Source: Eubacterium sp. UBA3782
GTDB lineage: Bacteria > Bacillota > Clostridia > Lachnospirales > Lachnospiraceae
Direction: 5' to 3'
Assembly (NCBI GenBank): GCA_002368795.1
Contig: DFFG01000084.1
Coordinates: 1-44,725, forward strand
Length of the DNA: 44,725 nucleotides
Shown here: piece after piece, positions 1 to 8,549 of the stretch
Numbering within the stretch: the stretch's first letter is position 1
Layout: each line of letters starts with the position of its first letter
Made by a program: the position numbers and the translations under genes
Notes under the pieces: model-generated
What the model was told of the DNA's origin: nothing
Database searches by the model: none
What the model saw: only the letters and a program-made list of their open reading frames with translations

Positions 1-1325
1 TTCTGCAGCAGCTCGCCCACGCAGCGGATACGACGGTTGCCCAGATGGTCGATATCATCATCGTTTCCGATGCCGTACTCCAGATGCATATTGTAGTTGA
101 TGGAGGCGAAGATATCCTCCTTCGTGATATGCTTGGGGATCAGCTCGCTGATGCGGTCTCTGATCTCGTCCTTGATCTCCTCGATATCGCTGTACTGCTC
201 CAGGATCTCGGCAAGTACGGGATAGTAGACCTCCTCGGTCACACCGACCTCTTCCGGATCGACGTCCACCCATCTGGTGATGTCGACCATCAGGTTGGAG
301 AGCACCTTCACGCTGCGCTCCGGGGTCTCGATCCAGACATAGGGAACAGCCGCATACTGGATATCGTCAGCCATCTCGCGGGTGACGGTCTGACCCTTCT
401 CAGCAATGATCTCGCCGGTCTCCTCGCTGATGACATCATCAGCCAGGACATGGCCGGTCAGACGGTTGCGGAATGCCAGCTTCTTGTTGAATTTGTAACG
501 GCCGACCTTTGCCAGGTCATAACGGCGGGGATCAAAGAACATGCCGCCGATCAGGCTCTCTGCGCTCTCCACGGCGAGCGGCTCGCCCGGACGGATCTTC
601 TTGTACAGCTCCAGCAGACCTTCCTGATAGTTGGTCGATGTATCCTTGGCAAAGCTGGCCAGGATCTTCGGCTCCTCACCGAAATGCTCGATGATCTTCG
701 CGTTGCTGCCGATGCCCAGGGCACGGATCAGCACGGTGACCGGAACCTTTCTGGTACGGTCTACACGCACATAGAAGACATCGTTGGAGTCGGTCTCATA
801 TTCCAGCCATGCACCGCGGTTCGGGATAACGGTACAGGAATAGAGCTCCTTGCCGAGTTTGTCGTGCGTGATCCCGTAATAGATGCCCGGGGAACGGACC
901 AGCTGGCTGACAATAACACGCTCTGCACCGTTGATGATAAAGGTTCCAGTGGCAGTCATCAGGGGCAGGTCGCCCATGAAAATCTCATGCTCACTGATCT
1001 CGTCCTTCTCCCTGTTATACAGACGAACCTTGACCTTTAATGGAGCAGCGTAGTTGGCGTCACGCTGTTTACATTCTTCTATGGAATACTTTACGTCATC
1101 CTCGCACAGCTGGAAGTCCACGAACTCAAGGCTGAGCTTTCCGCCGTAATCCTCGATAGGAGAGATGTCATCGAAGGCCTCCTTTAACCCGTCCGTTAAG
1201 AACCAGTTGTAGGAATCCTTCTGCACCTCTATCAGATTGGGCATCTCCAGAACTTCTTTCTGTCTCTGGTAGGTCATGCGGATGTTTCTTCCACTGTGGA
1301 TCAGACGTATCCTGTTTTTCTCCAT
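1..1325 (-). CDS. rpoB: RNA polymerase beta subunit, N-terminal part (cut by window edge)
   Basis: This encodes about the first 441 residues of the DNA-directed RNA polymerase beta subunit; the rest lies outside the window to the left. The protein starts MEKNRIRLIHSG and contains recognisable beta-subunit segments such as FIINGAERVIVSQLVRSPG and VIPNRGAWLEYE, the second of which lies in the protrusion/lobe region. The ATG at 1325 is preceded by an AAGGGGTGA ribosome site. In most bacteria rpoB directly follows rplL in one operon. Here rplL ends 7.5 kb away at 8836 behind a terminator, and five genes lie between, four of them on the opposite strand. rpoB therefore needs its own promoter, and a good candidate is present at 1464-1492. 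Identity is certain; only the 3' end is unknown. Confidence 0.97.
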   Translation of the reverse strand, partial: MEKNRIRLIHSGRNIRMTYQRQKEVLEMPNLIEVQKDSYNWFLTDGLKEAFDDISPIEDYGGKLSLEFVDFQLCEDDVKYSIEECKQRDANYAAPLKVKVRLYNREKDEISEHEIFMGDLPLMTATGTFIINGAERVIVSQLVRSPGIYYGITHDKLGKELYSCTVIPNRGAWLEYETDSNDVFYVRVDRTRKVPVTVLIRALGIGSNAKIIEHFGEEPKILASFAKDTSTNYQEGLLELYKKIRPGEPLAVESAESLIGGMFFDPRRYDLAKVGRYKFNKKLAFRNRLTGHVLADDVISEETGEIIAEKGQTVTREMADDIQYAAVPYVWIETPERSVKVLSNLMVDITRWVDVDPEEVGVTEEVYYPVLAEILEQYSDIEEIKDEIRDRISELIPKHITKEDIFASINYNMHLEYGIGNDDDIDHLGNRRIRCVGELLQ

Positions 1326-1384
1326 TGACGATTCACCCCTTGTGATATAATATTCTTGCTAGTAAGATATCCCATATCCACCCC

Positions 1385-1415
1385 CATGTTTTTGTTGAAA
1401 TCCAACAAAAACATG
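1385..1415 (-). promoter_or_regulatory. Perfect 13-bp hairpin in the rpoB leader
   Basis: CATGTTTTTGTTG and CAACAAAAACATG are perfect inverted arms around a 5-nt loop. They lie between the candidate rpoB promoter and the rpoB start, so they would fold in the leader RNA. No T-run follows on the rpoB strand, so this is not a simple terminator. It could be an operator, an RNA-stability hairpin or a protein-binding site. The function is unknown. Confidence 0.6.
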
Positions 1416-1463
1416 ATATTTTTAAAGATGGTAGGCACACCTTGCCATAATAGTGCATTTTCT

Positions 1464-1492
1464 ACAATAACACAGTTTGTCAAGCCCGTCAA
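1464..1492 (-). promoter_or_regulatory. Candidate sigma-A promoter of rpoB
   Basis: Read on the minus strand, TTGACG (-35) and TATTGT (-10) are separated by 17 bp and point toward rpoB. The predicted leader is about 130 nt and contains the 1385-1415 hairpin. This fits an rpoB transcript uncoupled from rplJL. Confidence 0.55.
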
Positions 1493-1568
1493 ACATTTTC
1501 TTCTTCTATAATAGGAAGTTTTTTTCCTATCTTTTCCTGCTGCGAATCTACTTTTTTCCTCTTTATTA

Positions 1569-1577
1569 TGGTATACT
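1569..1577 (+). promoter_or_regulatory. Candidate extended -10 promoter of the acylation cluster
   Basis: TGG followed by TATACT forms an extended -10 box about 60 bp before the MBOAT gene start. No convincing -35 is visible. The 313-base gap 1326-1638 otherwise holds the rpoB promoter and hairpin and an A/T-rich stretch with a small TAGGAA/TTCCTA inverted repeat. Confidence 0.35.
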
Positions 1578-1638
1578 TATTCGGATGTGTGCCGCTCCCG
1601 CGGCATACTACCTGAATTTATGGAAGGTACGTTTCGCT

Positions 1639-3060
1639 ATGGTATTCGCCGATCTGTTCTTTTTGTACTTTTTTCTTCCCCTTTGCCTGCTCTGCTATTA
1701 CCACGCCAGCCGGCTGCACACCCGTAACCTGATCCTGATCGTCTTCTCGCTGATTTTCTATGCGTGGGGCGAGCCGACATGGGTGATCCTGCTGGTCTTC
1801 AGCGCTGCCTTTAACTGGTTTATCGCGCTGCATATCGAGCAGCACAGGGAGGATGTGACCGGAAAACTTCTCCTGACAGCAGCGCTCGTGGTGAACATCG
1901 GCCTTCTTCTCGTCTTCAAATACACCGGATTCTTCCTGGAGACCATCAATGCTGTCCTTCGGACCTCCATCCCGGTCCCCCAGATCCGCCTGCCCATCGG
2001 TATCAGCTTCTTTACCTTCCAGGCGCTCTCCTATGTTCTGGATGTGTTCTGGGATTCCGTGAAGGCACAGAAAAAGTTCTACCGCTTCCTTCTGTACCTC
2101 TCCCTCTTCCCGCAGCTGATCGCCGGACCGATCGTCCGCTACAGTGTCGTGGAAAAGGAACTGGTAAAGCGGCGGGCGACTCCTGAGGATTTCAGCGAAG
2201 GCATCTACCGCTTCATCATCGGTCTGGCCAAGAAGGTCATCCTGGCCAACAACCTGTATGTCATCGTCGACAACTTCTTTGCGCCGGGCATACAGGGACT
2301 GTCCGTGACCGGCACCTGGTATACCGTCATCGTCTACTCCATGTATGTCTACTTTGACTTCAGCGGATATTCCGATATGGCCATTGGCATGGGCCGCATG
2401 CTGGGCTTCCACTTTGACGAAAACTTTACCTATCCCTTCATGTGCCAGACGATCGCAGAGTTCTGGCAGAGATGGCACATCTCTCTGGGCTCCTTCTTCC
2501 GTGATTATCTGCTGTACGTACCCATCGGCGGCAAGCGCCGGAAGTACCTGAACCTGTTTCTGGTCTGGTTCTGCACCGGCATGTGGCACGGCGCCTCCTG
2601 GAACTTCATCCTGTGGGGCCTGTATTTTGGCTGCTTTATCTTCTTCGAGCAGCAGCTCGGCAAAAAGAAGATCAAGGCATGGCCGATCTGGTGGAAGCAC
2701 ATCTACAGCAAGCTGGTCATCATCATCGGCTTCGGTATTTTCTACTTTGAGGATTTCCGTCAGCTGGGACAGTTCTTCCTGAACCTCACCGGCCTGACGA
2801 TGCTCGTGGATCACAGCAGCTTTACGGATATCCTGACCAGAGGCTCCTTTGTGGGCAATATCTGGCTGATCGCACTCTCTGTGCTCTTCTGCTTCCCGGT
2901 CGTCCCGAAGCTCAGGAGCTTTATCCTTGAGAACAAGGACATGCAGGTCGTCCGGATCGGAAAGATCGCCGGCACCGTCGTCCTTGCCGCGCTGCTCATC
3001 ATTTCCAGCATCCTGCTGGTCGATACCACGAATAATCCGTTCCTGTACTGGAGATTTTAA
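1639..3060 (+). CDS. MBOAT-family O-acyltransferase (AlgI/DltB-like)
   Basis: This is a polytopic membrane acyltransferase of about 473 residues that would move acyl groups across or at the membrane onto an exported polysaccharide. The N-terminus MVFADLFFLYFFLPL is typical of the AlgI type, and the length fits the family. The conserved MBOAT stretches FWQRWHISLGSFFRDYLLY and GMWHGASWNFILWG contain the family's catalytic-type histidine (WHG). I chose the ATG at 1639, although the frame is open upstream, because the AlgI-like N-terminus starts there and a GGAAGGT site precedes it. The next gene starts 4 bp downstream, so the two are co-translated. The partners (DHHW protein, FkbH-like protein, ACP) suggest the acyl donor is ACP-bound. 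The acyl group and the glycan are unknown. Confidence 0.9.
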   Translation: MVFADLFFLYFFLPLCLLCYYHASRLHTRNLILIVFSLIFYAWGEPTWVILLVFSAAFNWFIALHIEQHREDVTGKLLLTAALVVNIGLLLVFKYTGFFLETINAVLRTSIPVPQIRLPIGISFFTFQALSYVLDVFWDSVKAQKKFYRFLLYLSLFPQLIAGPIVRYSVVEKELVKRRATPEDFSEGIYRFIIGLAKKVILANNLYVIVDNFFAPGIQGLSVTGTWYTVIVYSMYVYFDFSGYSDMAIGMGRMLGFHFDENFTYPFMCQTIAEFWQRWHISLGSFFRDYLLYVPIGGKRRKYLNLFLVWFCTGMWHGASWNFILWGLYFGCFIFFEQQLGKKKIKAWPIWWKHIYSKLVIIIGFGIFYFEDFRQLGQFFLNLTGLTMLVDHSSFTDILTRGSFVGNIWLIALSVLFCFPVVPKLRSFILENKDMQVVRIGKIAGTVVLAALLIISSILLVDTTNNPFLYWRF

Positions 3061-3063
3061 ATT

Positions 3064-4632
3064 ATGGAAGAAAAAAAGACAGCCTCAGAAAAAAGACAGC
3101 TTACCCCAGAGGAGAAAAAGGAGCGGCGGCGCAAACGTCAGTACAGAAAGCTCTGCCGCCTGACCAGCGCCTGCATCATTCTGCTGACGCTGCTGATCTC
3201 CATTTTTAATATCATCATCCCGCGTTCGCGGATATCCAATATCGAAAGACGTGAGCTCGCCAAATTCCCGTCCTTCTCCCTGAGTTCCTATTTCTCCGGA
3301 GAATTTACCAGCGGGATCAACACCTGGTACACCGATACCGTTCCCTTCCGGGATACCTTCAAGAATGCCGGCAACAACATCAAATCGCTGTTTGGCATTG
3401 CCTCTGGCGAAACTGCGGTGATCGTCGGCAACGCCAACAAGGTCGGCGCCAGCGACAAGACCCAGGAGACGCCGACAAAGAAGCCGGCAGAAACCGTAAA
3501 GTCCTCCTCTGCAGCAGAAACGACGCAGCCTGCAACGACCGCGGAATCTCTGGAGGATCAGAAGGATTATACCCGCGAGGAAGTTGCGGACGCTGATTTC
3601 GAGAACGGCATCCTGGTTGTCCAGCAGGACGGCCACTGGAGAGGCATGCCTCTGTTTGTCGGCGGTGACGGCGAGGTCTACGCCAACTTCATGAATGCCC
3701 TGCGCGACACCCTGGATGACGATGTCCGGCTCTACTCCATGCCGGTACCGCTGGCCAGTGAGTTCTACACCCCCTCCAATTACAGCGACTATACCGCCAG
3801 CCACGCGGAATCCTTTGCCGCGCTGAAAGCACAGCTGAAATCCGGGATCACGACCGTTGACCTGATCGACGTCTTCAAGAAGCACACGGAAGAAGAGATC
3901 TTCTGCCGGACCGACCACCACTGGCAGCCTCTTGGCGCGTACTACGCAGCCAAGGCCTTCTGTGAGACCGCAGGCGTGCCCTTCCCTGACCTCTCCAGCT
4001 ACACAAAGAAGGCCAACGAGGGGTATGTGGGTACTCTGTATGCCTACACCAGCAACGCCAACCTGCTGAACGATCCCGAGGATTTCACCTACTATGTGCC
4101 GACGGTGGAATACAATACCGATTACTACGACACGTCCTTCAACTATGAATACACCTCCCCGCTGCTGGTGGAGACCGATACCGAGAATTCCTACCTGATG
4201 TTCATGGGCAGCGATATGCTGATCTGCAAGGTCACCACCGCTGTGGACAATGACCGTAAGCTCCTGATCATGAAGGACAGCTACGGCAACGCCATGATCC
4301 CGTTCTTTACAGGCTCCTTCTCGGAGGTCTATGTCACCGACATGCGCTACTTCGACCTGAACCTGCCGGAGTTTATCGAGAGCATGGGCATCACGGATGT
4401 GCTCTTCTCGAGCTGCTCCTCCTCCACCTTCGGCCAGAACGCGTACAATCTGGAAAACTACCTGACCCAGTATGCCGGAACGCCGATCGTGGACGGCGCG
4501 CCCGCTGCAGTCGTTGGAAAGAAGAACAGCTCCTCCTCCGGAAGCAGCACAGGAAGCAATGCTTCCTCCGGCACGACCGGAACGGCAGGAACCGCAGATG
4601 ATACGGCTGCGTCATCCTCTGCCGAAAACTGA
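3064..4632 (+). CDS. DHHW-family membrane-anchored protein (AlgJ/AlgX-like partner)
   Basis: A protein of 522 residues. A basic cytoplasmic start is followed by one membrane segment at about residues 32-52 and then an extracytoplasmic domain, a type II topology. The name-giving DHHW tetrad is at about residues 284-287. It lies in a context (FCRTDHHWQPLGAYYAAKAF) like the SGNH/AlgX-type domain that works with MBOAT acyltransferases in polysaccharide O-acylation. Residues 115-170 and the C-terminal 45 residues are Ser/Thr/Ala/Gly-rich linkers. The start is 4 bp after the MBOAT stop. The likely role is extracellular transfer or handling of acyl groups on a surface glycan. The family assignment is firm, but the enzymatic activity is inferred from neighbours and family resemblance. 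Confidence 0.85.
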   Translation: MEEKKTASEKRQLTPEEKKERRRKRQYRKLCRLTSACIILLTLLISIFNIIIPRSRISNIERRELAKFPSFSLSSYFSGEFTSGINTWYTDTVPFRDTFKNAGNNIKSLFGIASGETAVIVGNANKVGASDKTQETPTKKPAETVKSSSAAETTQPATTAESLEDQKDYTREEVADADFENGILVVQQDGHWRGMPLFVGGDGEVYANFMNALRDTLDDDVRLYSMPVPLASEFYTPSNYSDYTASHAESFAALKAQLKSGITTVDLIDVFKKHTEEEIFCRTDHHWQPLGAYYAAKAFCETAGVPFPDLSSYTKKANEGYVGTLYAYTSNANLLNDPEDFTYYVPTVEYNTDYYDTSFNYEYTSPLLVETDTENSYLMFMGSDMLICKVTTAVDNDRKLLIMKDSYGNAMIPFFTGSFSEVYVTDMRYFDLNLPEFIESMGITDVLFSSCSSSTFGQNAYNLENYLTQYAGTPIVDGAPAAVVGKKNSSSSGSSTGSNASSGTTGTAGTADDTAASSSAEN

Positions 4633-4759
4633 CAGACCCGGCAAAGGCACGCACAGCAAAAGGCAGCACGATAATCCGCCGCTGATATGCACTGCAGCCT
4701 GCGCGTCAGATTATTTCCAAACAAGATATCGTCAACACGCACAGCAAGGAGGTTTTTTC

Positions 4760-6544
4760 ATGAAGGAACTGATGTATCCCTTTGATCCGTCCTATCTGAT
4801 CAAAAAGAGAAAATCCATCCGCAAGGCACTCCTGGCAGACGGGAGCGCCCGCATTCAAAAGAAGATCGCCGTTCTCGGCGGTTCGACCACCAGCGAGATC
4901 ATCAACATGCTGGAGCTTTTCCTGCTGAACAACGGGATCGAGCCTTCGTTCTACGAATCGGAATATGCCCAGTATGAGCAGGATGCCATGTTCCCGGGAC
5001 CGGAGCTTCTCTCCTTCGCCCCGGACATCATCTTTATCCACACCACCAACCGCAATCTCCGCCAGACGCCGGAGGTCACAGACTCCCGGGAAGCCGTGGA
5101 AGAAAAGCTTTCTGCCGAGCTTAGCCGTTTTAAAGCTATCTGGGAGAATCTTTCCGCCACCTTCCACTGTCCGATCATCCAGAACAACTTTGAGATGCCG
5201 CTCTACCGACTGATGGGCAGCCGGGACTGCTGGGACTACCGCGGGCTCTCCAATTTTATTTCACGGATGAATACCGGCTTCTGCGAGGCGGCCGACCGGA
5301 TGGAGAACCTCTATCTGCATGACCTGAATTATGTCAGCGCAGATTATGGCCTGAAGGCCTGGTCTGACCCCAGTTTCTGGAATATGTACAAATATGCGAT
5401 GTGCTTTGAGGCCATCCCGTATTTCTCCTTCTCTCTGGCCAACATCATCAAATCGGTCTTCGGCCGGAACAAGAAGGCACTGGCTCTGGATCTGGACAAC
5501 ACCCTCTGGGGCGGTGTCGTTGGCGATGACGGTGTTACCGGCATCGAGATCGGTCAGGAAAACGGCGTAGCCCAGTCCTACTATGAATTCCAGACCTACC
5601 TGAAGAAACAGTCTTCCCTGGGCATTCTGCTGACGGTCTGCTCGAAAAACGACGAGGAGAACGCCCTGGACGGTCTTCGCCATCCCGAGGGAGCGTTAAA
5701 GCCCGAGGATTTTGTGGTCATCAAGGCCAACTGGGAAAACAAGGACCGCAACATCGCCCAGACAGCAGCCGAGCTCAACATCCTCCCGGATTCCATCGTC
5801 TTCGTCGATGACAACCCGGCTGAGCGGGCGATCGTCGAGGCACAGCTGCCAGGCGTGCTAGCGCCCGAGATGACCAGCGTGGAAAGCTACATCACCACCC
5901 TGGACAGGAACGGCTTCTTTGAGGTGACTACTTTCAACGAGGACGACCTTAAGCGCAATGAAATGTACAAGGAAAATGCCCAGCGCAGCGCCGCCCAGGC
6001 AGCCTTTGCAGATTACGGCGAATACCTCTCCAGCCTGAATATGCACGCGGTCATCGAAGACTTTATCCCCGTCTATATCGCCCGCATCACCCAGCTCACC
6101 AACAAGAGCAACCAGTTCAACCTCACCACACGGCGCTACACACCCGCTGAGATGGAGACGATCTGGAAGAGCCCGGACCACATCCGTCTCTACGGAAAGC
6201 TCATTGACAAGTTCGGTGACAATGGCGTAGTATCAGTGGTGATCGGCAGGAAAGAAGAGACGACCCTGCACATCGAGCTGTGGCTGATGAGCTGCCGCGT
6301 ACTCAAGCGGGATATGGAGCAGGCGATGCTCGACGAGCTGGTGTCCGAAGCCGCCAAGGCAGGGATCCAGACGATCCGCGGCTACTACTATCCGACAAAA
6401 AAGAACGGCATGGTAAAAGAGCTGTACGGCACACTCGGCTTCACCCTGGTCTCTTCGGACGCAGACGGCAATACCGTCTGGGAGATGCCGGTCGACGGCT
6501 ACAAGCCCCAAAACAAATATATTCTTGTCAATCAGGAAAGCTAA
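4760..6544 (+). CDS. FkbH-like HAD-IIIC protein with N-terminal SGNH-like and C-terminal GNAT-like regions
   Basis: A protein of about 594 residues with three regions. The N-terminus (1-220) contains a GGSTTSEI stretch resembling SGNH/GDSL proteins. The middle is a HAD domain with the nucleophile motif LDLDNTLWGG (Asp244/Asp246) and FVDDNPAER. The C-terminus resembles an acetyltransferase fold (SNQFNLTTRRY, LHIELWLMSCRVLKRDMEQ). FkbH-family proteins load a three-carbon glyceryl unit from 1,3-bisphosphoglycerate onto an acyl carrier protein, and the next gene is an ACP. The ATG at 4760 has a strong AAGGAGG site, so longer upstream readings are rejected. With MBOAT and DHHW partners, it probably makes the acyl-ACP donor for surface-glycan modification. 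Whether the acyl group is glyceryl is inference. Confidence 0.85.
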   Translation: MKELMYPFDPSYLIKKRKSIRKALLADGSARIQKKIAVLGGSTTSEIINMLELFLLNNGIEPSFYESEYAQYEQDAMFPGPELLSFAPDIIFIHTTNRNLRQTPEVTDSREAVEEKLSAELSRFKAIWENLSATFHCPIIQNNFEMPLYRLMGSRDCWDYRGLSNFISRMNTGFCEAADRMENLYLHDLNYVSADYGLKAWSDPSFWNMYKYAMCFEAIPYFSFSLANIIKSVFGRNKKALALDLDNTLWGGVVGDDGVTGIEIGQENGVAQSYYEFQTYLKKQSSLGILLTVCSKNDEENALDGLRHPEGALKPEDFVVIKANWENKDRNIAQTAAELNILPDSIVFVDDNPAERAIVEAQLPGVLAPEMTSVESYITTLDRNGFFEVTTFNEDDLKRNEMYKENAQRSAAQAAFADYGEYLSSLNMHAVIEDFIPVYIARITQLTNKSNQFNLTTRRYTPAEMETIWKSPDHIRLYGKLIDKFGDNGVVSVVIGRKEETTLHIELWLMSCRVLKRDMEQAMLDELVSEAAKAGIQTIRGYYYPTKKNGMVKELYGTLGFTLVSSDADGNTVWEMPVDGYKPQNKYILVNQES

Positions 6545-6568
6545 TGCAGACATTTCGGAGGAAAAAAG

Positions 6569-6814
6569 ATGAGTGAGAAAGAGCTTTACCGCAGATTAAA
6601 CGCCGTATTTCAGGATGTATTCGATGATGACAGCATCGAGGTCGGTCCGGACACCACGGCAGATGATATCGAAGACTGGGACAGCCTGGAGCACATCACA
6701 CTGATCGCAGCGATCGAGGATGAGTTCCGCATGAAATTCAAGATGAGCGAGGTCTCCACCATGAAAGATGTCGGTGAGATGGTCTCCATCATCGCCCAGA
6801 GAGCCCGCCGCTAA
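6569..6814 (+). CDS. Acyl carrier protein
   Basis: A small acidic protein of 81 residues with the phosphopantetheine attachment motif DWDSLEHI, the modified serine being Ser39. An AGGAGG site precedes the ATG. It is the last gene of the four-gene cluster and lies 24 bp after the FkbH-like gene, so it is likely the dedicated carrier for the acyl group made there, not the fatty-acid-synthesis ACP, whose usual fab neighbours are absent. A terminator follows at 6857-6911. Confidence 0.93.
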   Translation: MSEKELYRRLNAVFQDVFDDDSIEVGPDTTADDIEDWDSLEHITLIAAIEDEFRMKFKMSEVSTMKDVGEMVSIIAQRARR

Positions 6815-6856
6815 GCAACGGAAAGAGGTTCATTTACAACACAGCAGAATAATTGC

Positions 6857-6911
6857 CCGCAGGAGAGGTTAAAGGCCAGTGTTGCCAAAAGCTTCCTCCT
6901 GCGGTTTTTTT
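6857..6911 (+). terminator. Terminator of the acylation cluster
   Basis: CCGCAGGAG and CTCCTGCGG form a 9-bp perfect stem around an unusually long loop of about 30 nt, followed by seven T. It lies 43 bp after the ACP stop codon. Confidence 0.75.
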
Positions 6912-6948
6912 AGATATATGCCAAGCTGAGATCCTAAAAGTCCAAATA

Positions 6949-7035
6949 CACGTGCCCCTGGAAGACATTAAAGCAAACATTCTGCAGACCCGACAGGGTC
7001 GAAGCCGTTTGCGTAATGCCTTCCAGGGGCACGTG
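6949..7035 (+). repeat. Palindromic intergenic element, copy A
   Basis: The outer arms CACGTGCCCCTGGAAG and CTTCCAGGGGCACGTG are a perfect 16-bp inverted repeat. Inside are the family's second stem (GCAAAC/GTTTGC), the constant left loop TTCTGCAG, an apical stem GACCC-GACA-GGGTC, and the constant right loop GAAGCC. The element is oriented with the upstream plus-strand operon. The same core recurs at 7047, 22809 and 38041-38360 in this window. Confidence 0.85.
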
Positions 7036-7046
7036 CCGCATGTAAT

Positions 7047-7121
7047 CTCAGGAAGACATTAAGGCAACCAATCTGCAGACCCGCCAGGGTCGAAGCCGTT
7101 CGCGTAATGCCTTTCAGGGGC
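7047..7121 (+). repeat. Palindromic intergenic element, copy B
   Basis: The core starts 91 bp after that of copy A. It keeps AATCTGCAG, the apical stem GACCC-GCCA-GGGTC and GAAGCCGTTCGCGTAATGCC. Its left middle arm (GGCAACC) pairs less well and its outer arm is short, so it may be a decayed copy. The gap 6815-7252 contains only the terminator at 6857, these two copies and the terminator at 7147-7190. Confidence 0.75.
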
Positions 7122-7146
7122 GGGAGCTGCTCTTATCTTCTAATTG

Positions 7147-7190
7147 AAAAGGACCCTGGCCGCTTTTGACCAGAGTCCTGTCTTTTTATT
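7147..7190. terminator. Bidirectional terminator between convergent genes
   Basis: GGACCCTGG and CCAGAGTCC form a hairpin with A-rich sequence to its left and T-rich sequence to its right, so it can end transcription from either side. It separates the plus-strand cluster from the minus-strand coiled-coil gene ending at 7253. Confidence 0.7.
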
Positions 7191-7252
7191 TTGATATTGT
7201 GTTTCCGTCGAAGTAAGAAGCTTTCTGCTTTTCTCTCCTGTATCTGGCTCTT

Positions 7253-8494
7253 TTACCAGCTGACCGCGATATCGAGCTGTGTCGGGTTGGTAAAGATGAA
7301 GCCTCCGGTATCGCATACGATGCCGGGTCCAAGGCTTGTGTCGACCACGGATCCTCTCGGACGGATGCTGAGGTCTGCTGCTACCATGACATAGTCTCCA
7401 AGCATCTTAACGCCGTCGTCACGCACCCAGTAGGCATCATTGTTGCCCATGCTGCGCATGATCTGGACGACTCCGCTCATGTCGAGATTGTAGTAGGTCT
7501 CCTGTCCGCTTGGTCCCACTACAGTACCTGCAGATGGATTTATGACCTCCCCGTCCCAGCTGGACCCCTGGGTTTTCTCTGCTGCCGTGGCTGCTGTGGA
7601 CTGGTCTGCAGGTGCCGCCTGCTCTCCTTCAGCCGGCGCAGATACCTCTGTGTATGCTGCTGTGGTATCCTGTGTGGGCTGGACTGCCTGGGCTTCCTGG
7701 GCGGCTCTGGCCATCGCTGCTGCAGCCTCTGCTGCACGCACCTCCTCCGCGGCCTGGATATTCAGTGCCTGGATGGTGGCCTCCTGCTCCTGGATAGCGG
7801 CGATCAGTTCTGCTTCCGCGGACTGGGCACCGGTCAGGCTGGCAACGTACTGCTCCACCTCTTCTCTGGTGCTCTCATAGACCAGCTGAAGCTCTTCCTT
7901 CTTCTCTTCGCTCTGTTCCTCAAGAGCCTTGATCTCCTCCTGCTCATGTGTCACCTGGATCTGTTTTTCTTCGATCTGATCGCACAGAGCCATATACTGC
8001 TCAAGCATCTTTCGGTCGTACTCCGTGAGCTCGGACATATTGGTCGCCCGGTTCAGGATCTCGGAGAAGTTGTCGGATGAGAAAACGGCTTCCAGAAGTC
8101 CCGCGTTCAGGGAATTCTCATACATGTACTGGATGCGGAGGGCCATATCCTCCCTCTGGTTCTGTTCCTCGCGCTGTGCGCTCTTCAGGTCTCTGGTAAC
8201 CAGATCAAGCTCGTTCTGCTTGACGGCATACTTGCCGTGAAGCTCGTCGAGCTGCCCCATAAGTTCTGTGATCTGTGTGTTGACTTCCGTCAGATAGGAT
8301 TCTGCCTTACCCTTCTTTGACTCGATCTCAGCGATCCGGTCCTGTACAGATGCCAGCTGTGACTGGGTCTGTACATTCTGCGCTCTGGCTGATTCAAGCT
8401 GTTCCTGAGTAGTTGATGCAGAGGCGGGCAAGGTACCGGCGGCTGTAAGAACAGCACACAAAGCCAGAGAGACGATGCCTTTCTTGTTACACAT
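7253..8494 (-). CDS. Secreted coiled-coil protein with C-terminal 3D domain (PcsB-like architecture)
   Basis: A protein of about 413 residues. The start MCNKKGIVSLALCAVLTAAG leads a signal peptide ending near ASAS. Residues about 27-255 are a Gln/Glu-rich coiled coil like that of PcsB/CwlO-type cell-wall hydrolase regulators. An Ala/Gln/Thr-rich linker follows. The C-terminus matches the 3D domain, a small double-psi barrel of putative peptidoglycan enzymes, with the pattern ADLSIRPRGSVV, GIVCDTGG and LDIAV supplying the three aspartates. The start at 8494 is preferred because the signal peptide begins there and a GAGGAAGAG site precedes it. The likely role is peptidoglycan remodelling outside the cell. 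The gene stands alone between the ribosomal block and the acylation cluster. Confidence 0.85.
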   Translation of the reverse strand: MCNKKGIVSLALCAVLTAAGTLPASASTTQEQLESARAQNVQTQSQLASVQDRIAEIESKKGKAESYLTEVNTQITELMGQLDELHGKYAVKQNELDLVTRDLKSAQREEQNQREDMALRIQYMYENSLNAGLLEAVFSSDNFSEILNRATNMSELTEYDRKMLEQYMALCDQIEEKQIQVTHEQEEIKALEEQSEEKKEELQLVYESTREEVEQYVASLTGAQSAEAELIAAIQEQEATIQALNIQAAEEVRAAEAAAAMARAAQEAQAVQPTQDTTAAYTEVSAPAEGEQAAPADQSTAATAAEKTQGSSWDGEVINPSAGTVVGPSGQETYYNLDMSGVVQIMRSMGNNDAYWVRDDGVKMLGDYVMVAADLSIRPRGSVVDTSLGPGIVCDTGGFIFTNPTQLDIAVSW

Positions 8495-8549
8495 ACTCTC
8501 TTCCTCTCTCAAGTCTGCATAAGCCAAGACTTGTCCAAGTATTTCCTAG

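Noticed and set aside
1618..2814. Long minus-strand open frame opposite the MBOAT gene (398 codons)
   Set aside because: It is antisense to a clear membrane acyltransferase, lacks a ribosome site and has the composition expected of a frame shadow; similar long antisense frames lie opposite many genes here, for example 45-1040, 13956-15239, 18850-20793 and 28459-30003.
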